Counted from the stretch's first letter, positions 21,298-32,389 are shown. The stretch is DNA of 64,000 nt from Phialophora verrucosa (GCA_002099365.1 MSED01000006.1:1736001-1800000), one strand, 5' to 3'. Notes: generated from the letters alone by a model not told the origin. Translations and numbers: made by a program.

Positions 21298-22998
21298 ATG
21301 AAGCCAACCAAGTTTATGTTCATTAACAAAGACGCGAAGTCCGACTCTCTCTCGCACAGTCACAAGAACGAGAGGGTACAGATCCACAGTCATGTCCAAA
21401 AAGGCCGACGCTACAAGAAGTCTGATGGTGGCATCATGCATGCCTCGCAGCTGCCTCTCTTGCAGCCGGGACCGGCATCCAGCGAGTCGAACGACCCGGA
21501 AAGGCGGTCCAGTGACAAAGCCAGGTTTCCTGAGGAAGAGACGACACAAAAGGGAAGCAGCCTGCTGCAACGCTGTGAAAGTCCGTCGGCAGCAATTTCC
21601 AGGCAACAGAGCCACGACCGACAAGATCCTAATCTCGACCCATTGCTGTGGGATTATTCTCACCCGCCGCTCAATCCATCCGTGTCTCCGCATTCGGTTC
21701 CAACATTTCCAGCCTCGGCGGAAGAGAACTTTGACCCCTTCGACGTCACCTGTGTCAGAGTCGACCAGGCTGTTTATGGACTGCTCCAATATTTCCTGCG
21801 AAGATTCCACCCCAACATCTGGCACCTGGAAAGAGCTATTCGACCTGACCATGCATATACCTTCAGGTATGACGCAATGACCGTCGTCCAAGGCTGTCTG
21901 CATGATGAGTACAACATGTATGCCCTACTTGCCCATATGTCAAGTTATATGTTCGGCATCGAGAAAACCACGCCAGCCGGGGATTGGGACTTTTACATGC
22001 ACAAGGCTCTGAAAGCTTCTCAAAACTATGTCAGCAGTGGGAATCCAATCACGGGCAGGATGATCCTGAACACCTTTTCACTCGCTTGTGCGGAATGGTA
22101 TCGATACAATCATGACAACGCCTACGTCCATTTCAAGGCGGCGAAATCGATGAGTGACTCGATCGGCGGCTTGAGGATGCTGGACGCGCCTCTTGCGGAG
22201 CTTCTCCTGACCGGTGATGCATATGTGGCCGGCGAGCTCAAGACCAAACCATTGTGGTCGGATTCTGACTTTGACAACGGCGATGAGCATCCGATGACAG
22301 CATACGCTCTTCAAGAGCTGCAGAACCTCCTGTCCGGGAAAGTTCCAACAGCATCGGGTCTCCTGACATCATCCCACCAAGAGATTATCCCATCTGGTTT
22401 ACGGTGGGTAATATTGGACCTGGCAGTTGTGCTCTCTGTGCTCAAGTCGTCTCTATCAATCGATCCCACTGTCGCCCAACCATCCTCGGCAGAAGGACTG
22501 CACTGGACCCACATTCGCAGCATGGCCATTCGACATCGTCTCCTGCAGATGGAGCTCGAGGACGCAAGAAGCGATGCCGTCCGCATTGCGATCGTACTGT
22601 GGATGTTCATCTGTTTTACCGTCAGTGGACGCAAGCGTTCGGCCAAGGTGATAGCGCCTTTTTTGCGGCAGACACTCCTCGAGATCTCGGATGACGACTG
22701 GCAAAGCCACGCAGAAATTCACCTTTGGGTCCTAACTGTAGGTGCTCTGTGTGCTACCTTGGGCAGTGAGGAGCATTCCTGGTTCGTGGCGCGGATGGAC
22801 TCTTCGTTGAAGGAGAGTGTCCGGGGCTCAGATCAGATCTTCAGTAACCTTGTTGGTCTGTCACAAAAGTTCTTCTACCACGAGCCAGCACAGAAGTACA
22901 ATTTGAGAGCTGTTGCCGATGACATCGAGGACTTGCGCCGAACGAGAGAGGCATCCAGGTCGAAGTCGAAGTCGAGAGCAAAGTCTCCTTGGGATTGA
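21298..22998 (+). CDS. Fungal regulator-like protein of the Fungal_trans_2 ('tachykinin family') type, no zinc finger
   Basis: A single exon encodes 566 aa. The N-terminus (KFMFINKD, then HVQKGRRYKK) is the short basic start common to a large family of fungal proteins that carry a transcription-factor-like helical domain but lack a Zn2Cys6 cluster. These are often labelled tachykinin-family or Fungal_trans_2 proteins. The middle and C-terminal parts are helical, and the protein ends in an Arg/Lys/Ser-rich tail (SRSKSKSRAKSPWD) that could be a nuclear signal. No cysteine cluster or other DNA-binding motif is present, so direct DNA binding is not established. Targets are unknown. It is convergent with the SDR gene, 260 bp away. 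Confidence 0.75.
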   Translation: MKPTKFMFINKDAKSDSLSHSHKNERVQIHSHVQKGRRYKKSDGGIMHASQLPLLQPGPASSESNDPERRSSDKARFPEEETTQKGSSLLQRCESPSAAISRQQSHDRQDPNLDPLLWDYSHPPLNPSVSPHSVPTFPASAEENFDPFDVTCVRVDQAVYGLLQYFLRRFHPNIWHLERAIRPDHAYTFRYDAMTVVQGCLHDEYNMYALLAHMSSYMFGIEKTTPAGDWDFYMHKALKASQNYVSSGNPITGRMILNTFSLACAEWYRYNHDNAYVHFKAAKSMSDSIGGLRMLDAPLAELLLTGDAYVAGELKTKPLWSDSDFDNGDEHPMTAYALQELQNLLSGKVPTASGLLTSSHQEIIPSGLRWVILDLAVVLSVLKSSLSIDPTVAQPSSAEGLHWTHIRSMAIRHRLLQMELEDARSDAVRIAIVLWMFICFTVSGRKRSAKVIAPFLRQTLLEISDDDWQSHAEIHLWVLTVGALCATLGSEEHSWFVARMDSSLKESVRGSDQIFSNLVGLSQKFFYHEPAQKYNLRAVADDIEDLRRTREASRSKSKSRAKSPWD

Positions 22999-23258
22999 AG
23001 GAACAGGCCTCGGAATTGGTCATCTATCAGTACAATAATACCGTATAGGTATATCACTTGTGAATCACCAACCCAGCAGGAAATCGATGCCTCGAAGGTG
23101 GACTTGCGACGTAGCAAGACGCGTCACTTGCACGGTTATGCGGACGTCAATCTTGCGAGTTTCAAGTTTCAACTTCTCACATACATAGGCGGCGTGACAC
23201 GATCGGCACAGCAGAGCACACCGGGCTCCTCCTTCCACCACCAGCAGACCTATTCGCA

Positions 23259-24050
23259 TCACATCAAGAAAACTCCCCCATCGGTCCTGACCACACTCCC
23301 CGTGACATTCCGATCCTTCAACACATAAAGATAACTCTCCACCACGTCCTCCACGCGCCCAATCTCCCCGGTTGCGACATTCGCTTTCATCCCCTCCAAC
23401 GCGGCCTGCGCCTTGTCCTTGTCTCCCAGCGAATTGACCCACAACTCGGTATCCACCCCGCCAGGCGAGATCAAGTTGACGCGCACGGGCTTCAGATCCA
23501 GCGCCAACCCGCGCGTCATGCCGTGCATGGCGCTCGCGTACGACGCCACGACAGTCCAGTTAGGGATGGGCTTCTCGGAGACTGACCCCGTCGTGAGCGT
23601 GATGCTGCTCGCTGGCCCGGCGTTCAGATGGGCGACCGCCTCCTTGGCGACGAAGAAGGGGGCGAAGAACCGCACCATGCCCGCCTGCTTCATGAACGGC
23701 AAATCGACTTCCTGGAGCGGTTTCGCAGCGAGAGGATCCCCCGCCGTGAAGACCACGTGGTCGAGCTTCGAGTCGATGCCGCGGAAGAGAGTCTTGATAT
23801 TGGATTCGAGGGTCGCTTCGTCGCCCAGATTGCAGGGCAGGCCCGAGATCTTGGTGGTACAATCCGGATAGGCGGACTGGAGACGCGAGATCGCCGCGTC
23901 GACTCTCTCTTGTCGGGAGGAGGAGATGTATAGCTTGGAGACGCGGTGTTCGATGAGAGCTTCCGCGAGGCCGAAGCCTAGGCCGGATGTTCCGCCTATG
24001 ATGAGCACGGAGGTGTTGGCCAGTTTGTTGGTATATTTCGGCGTGGCCAT
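23259..24050 (-). CDS. Short-chain dehydrogenase/reductase, atypical active site
   Basis: A single exon encodes 263 aa. The Rossmann motif GGTSGLG (residues 19-25) and a serine-containing strand (SITLTTGSVSEK) are present. The presumed catalytic tyrosine is Tyr171 in ASYASAMHG. The residue four positions later, normally the catalytic lysine of YxxxK, is Met175. The later VNLISPGGVDTELW segment is conserved SDR sequence. The fold is therefore secure but the chemistry is not: the protein may use another proton relay, act on a special substrate, or have lost activity. I believe related fungal proteins share this departure, but could not check. A TATATAAATA element lies about 130 bp upstream of the start. 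No targeting signal was seen. Confidence 0.88.
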   Translation of the reverse strand: MATPKYTNKLANTSVLIIGGTSGLGFGLAEALIEHRVSKLYISSSRQERVDAAISRLQSAYPDCTTKISGLPCNLGDEATLESNIKTLFRGIDSKLDHVVFTAGDPLAAKPLQEVDLPFMKQAGMVRFFAPFFVAKEAVAHLNAGPASSITLTTGSVSEKPIPNWTVVASYASAMHGMTRGLALDLKPVRVNLISPGGVDTELWVNSLGDKDKAQAALEGMKANVATGEIGRVEDVVESYLYVLKDRNVTGSVVRTDGGVFLM

Positions 24051-25880
24051 GGTGAGAGGGGGTTCCGGTTCGATGGAAGGCTTTGACCTTCGCTTGAGAG
24101 TACCGCTTTGGCTTCAGTGATAGATATCCCCGGCCCCGTTGGGGATTGTGTTTCCTCTGGAGTGGTGTGCGTGCGAAGTATATTTATATAATTGTGATAA
24201 TTACTGTACCTCTCTGCAGCCCGCCCAGCGAGAGTCGAAACCAAATTTAAGCTTGACGACACAGTTGAAGAAGTCCAGTCTCGCAGAACATGCTACATTT
24301 CCAGATCCTCTTCCTTTCTCTTCCAATCGATATATATATGCACAAACACTAGAAGCCTTCCCTTCCTGGTTTAGACATCACCCCGGCAGTTACGGAGTTA
24401 GATTTACTGGCCGGGGTATGTCCGTCCGCGTCCCGGCGTCATGAAGCCCAAATTTTTTGCGAGACGGATTAAGGGTTTTCTTCCTTGACGTCAAGAAATA
24501 ATGAATAATAGTCCTGCCGCTGCTGTGCTGCATGCAACCCATCGGAACAATAGTTCGACCGTTTGGGCGGGGAGTTTCTGTCTCTGATGAGCCTAACTGT
24601 CTGCATGTAATGTATGTGTGCAATGTGGTGCAATGTCCGTTCGGTCCGTAGGATAAACGATATGGAAGTGCATTGTGTGATTACTGCTATAGGATCGCTG
24701 TTTATCCGTGGAAACGCAACTTCCCTTTCGGGTCGGTGTTGCTGGGGTGCTGACGTCAAGCTGAGATCCCGACCGCACGACCTCTGTCCGGGTGGAATCG
24801 TCGCTTGTGTGTACAGGAGATGGATGGTGGTGGTGGTGGGAGACGGAACATGTTCGAGGAAGAACGTGCGCCGTCCTCCGTACAGTGTTACTGTGAGAAT
24901 ATACTCGAGAAGGTCGAATATTTAGTACCACGGTTCGAATAACCCACTCGTCATCGTCGAGGGTGGTGTTTTACATCTGTTGGCAGCACCGCGGATGTTG
25001 CTGGCTGGACTACAGACCAGTATGATGGAAGTTGACCGCCTGGTCTTCTACACGCGGAATCGTCCAGCCTGCCAGGCAAAAAGGTCCACGCACTAACATC
25101 AAGCAAATCCTCCGTAGCCCGTTAGCACGAGCTGCATGTTGGCACGGTACACAGAAGTCGATGAGGCAAGGAAAGGTCTGACGAGCACATAGACACAGGA
25201 GAACCATCTTGGCTAGCAGTAGAGGCGCAACTCGTAGAGCAGGGGAAGTGCACTTGTCATTGTAAATAGGTGCCGCGATAACAGCTGGACATTCCGAATT
25301 AAAAACGAAAACAAGAATCACAAGAGAGGAAGCTGGCGTCGTACGAGTATTCGGCAGCCTCCCGAGAAGCCTGGGGGCACGACTGAGAGGATCTTAGGCG
25401 CCGATGCCTGGGACAGCAGGCCTACTCGTACTCGTACATGGACAAATTCGCGCCTAGAATGGAGGCCGAAAGCTAACGCCAATGCCCCGCTTCCAGGTGC
25501 GTCTTGTGATCGCTAAACCTTCCTTCTGGGCTGTTGCAGTCGTTATCCTATCGTTTTCATGGGCTTCACTCAGGACAATAGCGACACATCCTTCGAACTC
25601 GAAACAGACAAGAGATGATGCACAGGACAACTATACGATGCTCATACCGATTGCTCTACTGGATTCCGAGTTGTTACAGTTCGTCGCATCGGTCGAGAAA
25701 TCCGCCTTCGGTCTACTTGGACTCATGAATTCATCAATCATTGTGACAAATTCTTTCGTTGTTCACTTGCATGTTAATGGATGGAGCTCCCACTGTTCAT
25801 CAGTTGTCGGTCGATAATCTCCTACGGACTTCAGTCCTCTTTGGAGGCTATGCTCGCACATTCCGAACACTTTCATCTGG
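24051..25880. other. Non-coding region between SDR and BIM1-like genes
   Basis: This 1.83-kb stretch lies upstream of the SDR gene and downstream of the BIM1-like gene, both on the minus strand. It has a short TGG repeat near 24825. Open frames at 25010-25321 (-) and 25482-25817 (+) have no recognisable features. No gene is supported. Confidence 0.55.
24181..24190 (-). promoter_or_regulatory. TATA box of the SDR gene
   Basis: TATATAAATA reads on the minus strand about 130 bp before the SDR ATG, a normal position for a core promoter element. Confidence 0.5.
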
Positions 25881-26859
25881 CTAAAGCTTCCTGAGCGCAA
25901 TGTCACGATCCGACGCCTGCGATCCCGGTACACTCCCGAGATGAGGGTCTTCCCACTTCACATTCCGAAGAGAAGTTTCCTGTTGACGAAGTCGACGCTT
26001 CTGCTGGCTGCGACGCCACATGAAAAAGACCACCGCGAGGAAAGCAGCAACTCCGACAACAACACCGACAACAATACCGGCAATTGCGCCTCCTGACAGA
26101 CCTGAAGACGACGATGATTCCGTGACTTCCGAGGTTGCAGACGCTCCAGCTGCCGAACCCGTAGAGCTTGATTCTCCATCAGAACCATCATCATCATCCC
26201 CATCAGGAATGTCGAAATCATCGACTGTGGCGTTGAAGCATGGCACTTGGTAGGTGAATTGGCTGGTCGGTACGTAAGTAACGTCGGCGCACGCATAGTA
26301 TGTTTCATTTCTGTCGTCTTCAAAGTCCGAAGTATATCGAATTTGTAACGTCGCATTTGAGAGAGCTTCGATATCCGCCGCCGGGTTGGGAATCGGGTAG
26401 CACTGGTGCCCCTCATTGAGTTCTGGGATTCTCATGGCGGGAATCAAGATCTCAAAGTCATCATTTGATGTCGGATCTAGTCGGTTTGTAAGCTACGGCA
26501 TAACAAGTATTGTTGGGTCGTCTGTTCACCCACCGTCTTTATGAGAGATCGCTACTTGGATGGACCAGGACTCGTCCTGAGCGACAAGCGCGATTTGACC
26601 GTTGACTGGTACAAATGAGCATGCATAACTGTGAACTTGACACTGACTTACGCAGAGGAAATTCGGTTCTGTTCACAACTGATGCGGCCGAACCACAAGG
26701 GGCTGTATTATCTTGCGCGGCACCCCATTCACGATCGGGCGGCCACAGGAAGGCGACTGGGCCCATTGTCTTTTCGTATTCTTCTCCATGTTCTTGGCCA
26801 AGAGCGTACTTTGCCGCAAGGACGCCGCAGCAGATCAGAAGAGACGTGAGGCGGGCCAT
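25881..26859 (-). CDS. BIM1-like copper-binding cell-surface protein (X325/PF20238 type) with C-terminal membrane anchor
   Basis: Three exons (26859-26652, 26605-26534, 26476-25881), with introns of 46 and 57 nt both in phase 1, give 291 aa. The spliced product starts with a signal peptide (MARLTSLLICCGVLAAKYALG). The family block follows: MGPVAFLWPPDREW, DNTAPCGS, NRTEFPL, QIALVAQDESW, a histidine in EGHQCY, and YYACADVTYV. Relatives include LPMO-like copper proteins such as Cryptococcus Bim1, which binds copper at the cell surface. After a Ser/Thr/Asp-rich spacer comes a transmembrane helix (GGAIAGIVVGVVVGVAAFLA) and a basic cytoplasmic tail. The copper-coordinating N-terminal histidine of X325 proteins is not at an obvious cleavage point: the mature start reads about QEHGEEY. 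A copper role is inferred from the family. Confidence 0.88.
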
Positions 26860-27801
26860 TTTGTCAATATCGCAGAACGCTGCGAAGTGTCGAAATTCCC
26901 CGGCCTACAACAATGGAGCTATTTGTCGTTTCCGTCGGGACCGAAACCGGCTTCTGAAGACAAAAGAATGGAAAAAACGGCTTCTTAACCACACCACCAT
27001 CAAGGAGGAGGGCAGATATAGCGGGACCTAGTTCACTCGGGTCACAAGGAAACCGATCGACCCGCTTCGCCACGAGTTCTGCACAAGGGTTCCAACCTAC
27101 AACAGGAGTAGCCTGCTGGAGGGAGAGACAGACAGAGGCAGGTGGGGTCCCCACCAAACACTCTCTCTGCGTGCGTGCGCGACATGAGAATCCGACGAAG
27201 TGCACAGCGATGGGCCACACAGGAGCACGTCGCCCACGTCCAAGCGAGGCCAGAATCTAATCAGACAAGATAGGCGCCGACATCGGGCGTCGTCAGACAA
27301 AAATACGTCCTCCATTATGCGCTTTGCAAAAGAAACTATCGATTGTCAGGCTTGGAATTAGTCAATCAGATAAGATAAATGGCTCACTCCAATCGCCGGC
27401 GTGCTTGGCCGTTGCTGGGCATTCGCTGCTTACTGGCTACGTTCCTCGAGGGAGTACACCAGTGGTGCAGCCAAGCGTCGACGCAGAGCAGGCTGTTCAA
27501 GTGTTCTCCTCCAGCCATGTCATGGGCAGATGATTGTGTTCCTCGCAACTCCCGCTTTTGGGTGCGAAAGGTTTCCCCAAATCCACGGTGGGACGGTACC
27601 TCGCTTGGAGCGCCCAAGCTTGGACCAGAAATGAGTCGAATGGACACGATGTCGGCAATCGGAGCATTCTGGTGCTCGAGCTCTATGTTTATATGGTAGA
27701 CCTGTCTCCCTCTCTCTAGGGCTCTTCTCGCCCAGACTCGTGCCTTCCAGTTCCAGACTTCACATCTTCAGATCCAGTCTGTCACGCTTCGATCCGACAC
27801 A
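26860..27801. other. Divergent intergenic region
   Basis: This 942-bp gap lies between the BIM1-like gene (-) and a GPI-type protein gene (+). A CT-rich tract around 27705-27735 precedes the latter. No gene is supported. Confidence 0.55.
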
Positions 27802-28520
27802 ATGCGTTACGCTGTCTTGTCCGTAATGGCCCTGGCCGTTGCTTCCGTCTCCGCTCTGCTTGAGTATCCGGTCTCTTTCCCTCTTCACCGGCGACAAGAA
27901 CCCGGAACGCCTGAATACGACTGCCATGCGAACTGGTGAGTCATGCATCACATCTCCTTCTTAGCTCCCTTGACACAAGAGACAGTGGAGGTGTCATCGT
28001 CGCTGGTAGAACCGAGGGCTACTGTGAGACAGCAAACTTCACCACCCAACTCGACGCCTGCCTCGACTGTGCCCTCGAATTCGATATCTGGCAGTACTAT
28101 GGTGACAGTGTCGCCGAGGCCGCAACAGCCTGTGGGCTCGATGCGACGCCAGTCCCTGCAAATGCCACTGCCGAGACGACCAGCAGCGATGTCCCCGAAT
28201 CAACTCCGACAGCTTCGCCTAGTAGTTCAGCTGAAAGCACAGAGGCGACATCTTCCACGCCAACCACAGCTTCTTCGGCCGGGACACCTTCAGAAACAGC
28301 CGAGACACCGTCAGAAACGGCCGAACAGACCGCAAGTGAGGTGAGTGCTCCACTGGGAATGATAGGTATTCACAGAGGCAACTCAACTGACGATGTCCAG
28401 ACTCCGAGCGACACCAGTTCTGCAGAAGCAGCTGCTGAGACCGGGAACTTTGGCAACAGAATCGCAGTTGGTGGACAAGTCGCGCTGCCTTTGGTAGCGT
28501 TAATTCCCGCTCTCCTCTAA
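27802..28520 (+). CDS. Secreted, GPI-anchor-type protein with six-cysteine domain and Ser/Thr-rich stalk
   Basis: Three exons (27802-27935, 27986-28340, 28401-28520) give 202 aa. Introns are 50 nt (GTGAGT/GACAG, phase 2) and 60 nt (GTGAGT/TCCAG, phase 0). A signal peptide is followed by a Kex2-like RR at LHRRQE. A compact domain with six cysteines comes next: YDCHANCGG, EGYCETANF, DACLDCALEFD and AACGLD-like spacing (TACGLD). Then there is a ~75-residue Ser/Thr/Glu stalk suited to O-glycosylation, and a hydrophobic C-terminus (VALPLVALIPALL) typical of a GPI signal. The compact domain resembles a widespread fungal secreted family of unknown function. The 60-nt second intron has no stop, so unspliced RNA would add 20 residues in frame; its canonical ends argue that it is removed. 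Confidence 0.85.
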
Positions 28521-29394
28521 ATCAAAGGTCGAAGCTGGGAATTGAGGTCGAGCTAGCTATTTCGTCACTTCAAGGGTGGAAGCTAATCAGGACCGAAACG
28601 AGAGATTTCCCTCTCCTGCCACCATTGGCAAGGATTGATGTCGAGATCTGTGTACGATGGTCTCTCCTCGCAGCGTCACCGTCAATGTTTAAAGACGCTA
28701 TTGTTCCGCCCCTGTTTGGAGGCTGGGATATCTCGTTTCGCCTCGTCCGCTTGCTTCGGTCAAAAATTCACCACGCCTGAATACCGGGTGCGGCTGGTCG
28801 CTAGGCCCCAATTGTAATTATAAGTGTTACTCTTCCAGTGTTGGTGTTGGACATCGTACGGGAAGAGCTTGTATATACATCACATGCGCTCGAGAAGGCG
28901 ACTTACAGTATCAATCTTCGTTCTGCCCGACTTGCACACGCCACGCGTTCTGGCCACTCATTTGAAAATGGCTGCTTGTACTTGAGGGACTTCAATCGAC
29001 GTCTTCAAGTAGTTAGGTGCTGGCTATGTACATCATTGGACGACAGTGCCTTCTCCCAATGCTATCCAACATAGAGAAAAGAGCCCACCTCAGTACTTTC
29101 CCGGCAAGCTACTCACCGTACCTCAAGCAGAACGGCTAGGTTCTGTTTGCATCCGACTCGACCGGGGCCTACACTACATCTGTGAGATATGCCTTTTGTC
29201 GGTAAGACGTGGTGTTAGGACCGCGACCGAGGGAAACAGGGCGCTGGATCAAGCTGATGTTACCACATTTGAATTTAGCGTAGTTTTTCATTATTGTGCT
29301 CAGACTCGAGTCTGAGTCCGCCTCTCTGCTGTTCGTCCGGGCCTGGAGACGTTTAGTGGCGCCGACGGTGCCAGAGAGAAAAAAGCAGATTAAA
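28521..29394. other. Convergent intergenic region
   Basis: This 874-bp gap lies between the 3' ends of the GPI-type gene (+) and the large membrane-protein gene (-). Nothing recognisable is present. Confidence 0.55.
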
Positions 29395-31851
29395 TCAGTC
29401 GGGACGAGCCCGATTATCTCGCTGTCCGTCGTCGTTGTCCCGGAGCAAACTATTTTGTTCTTCGAGGTGGTCGCCGCGATGCTCGCCTCCGCTGCCTGCG
29501 GAAGGAGGACCATTGGCAGACCCAGGTATTAACATAGGCGCGTCTTCAGGACCGGGGTCATGAAAAGGAGCAGCGCTCTTAATCTTGACGGACCGGCCGT
29601 CCGGGGAGTAGAGACCGACAATCTCGTGGTTCTTCAGCTTGTTCTTCTTGCCCGTCCGCACTTTGACCTCCTGCTCTGCTTGAGAGTCGGTGGCCAGCCG
29701 CGCCTTGTCCAAGATCGGCTTCGTCTTGGAGTCGATCAGTTGCGCGACGGCCTGCCAGGCGTTGCCCAGGCTTGAGATACTGGTTTGCAAGAGGAAAGCC
29801 GGCAAGATGATGCAGAAGACAAGGAGCACATGGACGCCCAGCACGACTGTGACGGCGATGAGGCCTCGTTTCCGGACCGGTGCCGAGGCCAGCACGTACG
29901 ACGTCGTCGTCACGTTCGAGATGCTGTTGAGCTGCTGTAGCTGCTGATAGTATGCCAGCTCGGTCAGGACGGTGACGATGCTCTGCATGGCGAAGGACAG
30001 AGAGCCGCCTGTTTGGAGGATTTCTTGCACAAGGCCCGTCAGGGACGCGTCGGCGTAGTCGTATGTCATCCGCGCGGTCCACAAGCCCGGCGGTTGATAG
30101 CTCTGCCACAGTAAGCGGGTCCAGTTGCCGCCTGGCTCGTAGTTGAAAGCATTGCTCTGCAGAGAGCCGGCCATGTTGGCGTAGTCCGTGATCCAACTCG
30201 TCTCGGTGACGCGATTGTGCGGGGGGATGTAGTCGCCAAAATCGGGCTCCGGGATCCAGGAGGCTCTCTTTTCGAGCGTCATGATGTTGCGGGAGACCAA
30301 GTCCTGCGAGTACATGACGCTCCCAGACGCAGAGTCCTGTCCGAATTGTGCTCTGATTTCATCGTACTCGTAAGCTTGTGTAGCTGCGTTCCACAACGGC
30401 GAAATGTCCGAGTGATTGCTTGACGACGCGATGTTGACGTGGAGGTCTGCAGTGTCAAACGCGGTGTAACATACGCTCACGCTCAGGTTGAGCGTCGCGT
30501 CGTCCGAATAGATCAGGTCGTACCACTCGTTCTTCTGGCCATGGACGCCGTACCCGATCGGTGGAGTCCCCGCTCCACGGAAAATGCCTAGATTGGGATC
30601 CTCCCCAGGAAGTGCTTGTGCCCATTCAGCCTCCGAGCCGGATGAAACATTGACCACGAGATACGCATTGCCAAAGGAATAGTTGGGCTCGCCCTTCCCG
30701 GAAGCGCTTCGAACCTCCTGACCGGGGACCTGGAACTGGCTCTGCAGCACAAAGAGAGTATCTGCTGCAGCCCCCGAAGGCTGACAGACGACCATACGCC
30801 ATTGGGGGAATCGAGATTGATCTGCGTTGTACTGACCACTGCTCTCCAAGGTCGTGAGCGGGACCATACAGGCAGTCCCTTCCGGGCACTCCCCAAAGGG
30901 ACATCCGTTTAGGGGGAAGGAAATCGCTTCCAGGCCAAGATCTCTATGATCGTAGGAGCCAAGGTCGATTGTGAATCCAGTTTCCAAGGCTAAGGACTCA
31001 TCTGCGTAATGAACCCGAGGTTCAACGAGCGTGGGTCGTATGCAAACCGTCCTGGCATCGAGAACAGTAGCTACACCGTCCCATGACGCTACCATAGACC
31101 GAGCTTGCTGGTCTCCTACGGGCAGAAAGGCTCTGAATGTTAGACCAGTGTCGTCGACTCCGTCGGGAAGGTCCTGAGACGGTTGCTCGTGATATTCGGC
31201 GAAGCTGACGTATGACTGCAACTGCTGAGACCATGTAGAGCCGTGGGTTATCACAGGAATGGTGCCGTTGGAAGTGTATTCAAAATGTGTTGGTTGTGAC
31301 TTCGGCTTGCTCGACGCTTTCACCACCACCAGATCGATGTCAGAAAGTAGGGCGAACGACGTCAACTGAATCAAGATGGTCGTCAAGGCCAAGACTGTGA
31401 CCAGGACTGGTAAGGAAACGGTGATCCAGCGTCGGGGATTGAAATAGAAGGCTCTCCAGAGCCACCACAGCAGCATGTAAGGGCCTCCATTGGCGTTACG
31501 GGTCACCGCCACGGAAGCCAGATTCAGCAGCAGAACGGCTGTGCGCTCAAGTGCCATGCCGGCAATCATGGCCGTAGCGGCTGACGCGTGGAAGGCCACA
31601 GACTGCCTGATCGCCAGGGACGACAACGCGATGGCCCTGGTGGCCCAATTCCGAACGACAATGGCTCGCCATAGTCGGACCTTGTCACTTCCCAGCCATA
31701 GAAACCAAAGGAACCCTAGGCTCGCCAGAATGAAGGTGAGACCTATGCTGAGGGTACATGTTGCTAGGAGGCCAAGTTTGGAATATGAAGAGAATGGACT
31801 CTTGTGCGTCGGATGTTGGCGGTGCGGCTCGCTCCCGTTCGATCGCCTCAT
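29395..31851 (-). CDS. Large fungal membrane protein with extracellular domain, function unknown
   Basis: A single exon encodes 818 aa. Hydrophobic segments at about 28-52, 85-110, 145-168 and 665-690 indicate an N-terminal three-helix bundle, a long hydrophilic (probably extracytoplasmic) region of about 490 residues, and a final helix before a ~130-residue charged tail. The large loop has several N-glycosylation sequons and a few cysteines (NGCPFGECPEGTACM). The segment AFHASAATAMIAGMALERTAVLLL before the third helix resembles a common family of uncharacterised filamentous-fungal membrane proteins. No catalytic motif or transporter signature is visible. It lies among other surface-protein genes, which may be chance. 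Confidence 0.8.
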   Translation of the reverse strand: MRRSNGSEPHRQHPTHKSPFSSYSKLGLLATCTLSIGLTFILASLGFLWFLWLGSDKVRLWRAIVVRNWATRAIALSSLAIRQSVAFHASAATAMIAGMALERTAVLLLNLASVAVTRNANGGPYMLLWWLWRAFYFNPRRWITVSLPVLVTVLALTTILIQLTSFALLSDIDLVVVKASSKPKSQPTHFEYTSNGTIPVITHGSTWSQQLQSYVSFAEYHEQPSQDLPDGVDDTGLTFRAFLPVGDQQARSMVASWDGVATVLDARTVCIRPTLVEPRVHYADESLALETGFTIDLGSYDHRDLGLEAISFPLNGCPFGECPEGTACMVPLTTLESSGQYNADQSRFPQWRMVVCQPSGAAADTLFVLQSQFQVPGQEVRSASGKGEPNYSFGNAYLVVNVSSGSEAEWAQALPGEDPNLGIFRGAGTPPIGYGVHGQKNEWYDLIYSDDATLNLSVSVCYTAFDTADLHVNIASSSNHSDISPLWNAATQAYEYDEIRAQFGQDSASGSVMYSQDLVSRNIMTLEKRASWIPEPDFGDYIPPHNRVTETSWITDYANMAGSLQSNAFNYEPGGNWTRLLWQSYQPPGLWTARMTYDYADASLTGLVQEILQTGGSLSFAMQSIVTVLTELAYYQQLQQLNSISNVTTTSYVLASAPVRKRGLIAVTVVLGVHVLLVFCIILPAFLLQTSISSLGNAWQAVAQLIDSKTKPILDKARLATDSQAEQEVKVRTGKKNKLKNHEIVGLYSPDGRSVKIKSAAPFHDPGPEDAPMLIPGSANGPPSAGSGGEHRGDHLEEQNSLLRDNDDGQRDNRARPD

Positions 31852-32389
31852 TAGAGCGGGCCGGTGCCGGACCTGACATTGACGACACAGATACCCTCAA
31901 TTGCCAGAGTTCGGAGTCATTCGAAAAGTAGAGGCGCGATTTTGTGACAGCAACTGGAATCCCAGAGGACTGGCAACCCTTGGGAGCAGAATCATGAGCA
32001 AAGAACAATGAACAAAGAAGACAGCGTCTGCGGTGCCGACTAGGAGAAGCTTGAACATCTGTGGCGTCTTGCTTGCACACTCAAGCAACTCGCTAGTGGA
32101 GAGACATGATTGGGTTGCGAGGACGAGCCGGAGTCGAGAACACGAAAGGTCTCAGGCTTGTTCAGCCCAGTGAAGGGTGGCGGCCAATCATCAAATACAG
32201 TGGTAGTCAGCTGTCAAATCGAGCATGCCGAGTATAGGAGGCTCGAAGAGACAGACGGCGACCTTCTAGTGCCTAGTCCCTTGATGGAAAGACATAATAT
32301 ACGGAGTTGGGCAGCTCACCTATCCAGATCGAAGCTTTATCCATCAGCACATCGAAATCAGGGCACTTCAGATATCTCCAAAATCAGCA
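31852..32389. other. Divergent promoter region
   Basis: This 538-bp gap lies between the large membrane-protein gene (-) and a small GPI-type gene (+). No gene is supported; it presumably contains both promoters. Confidence 0.55.
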
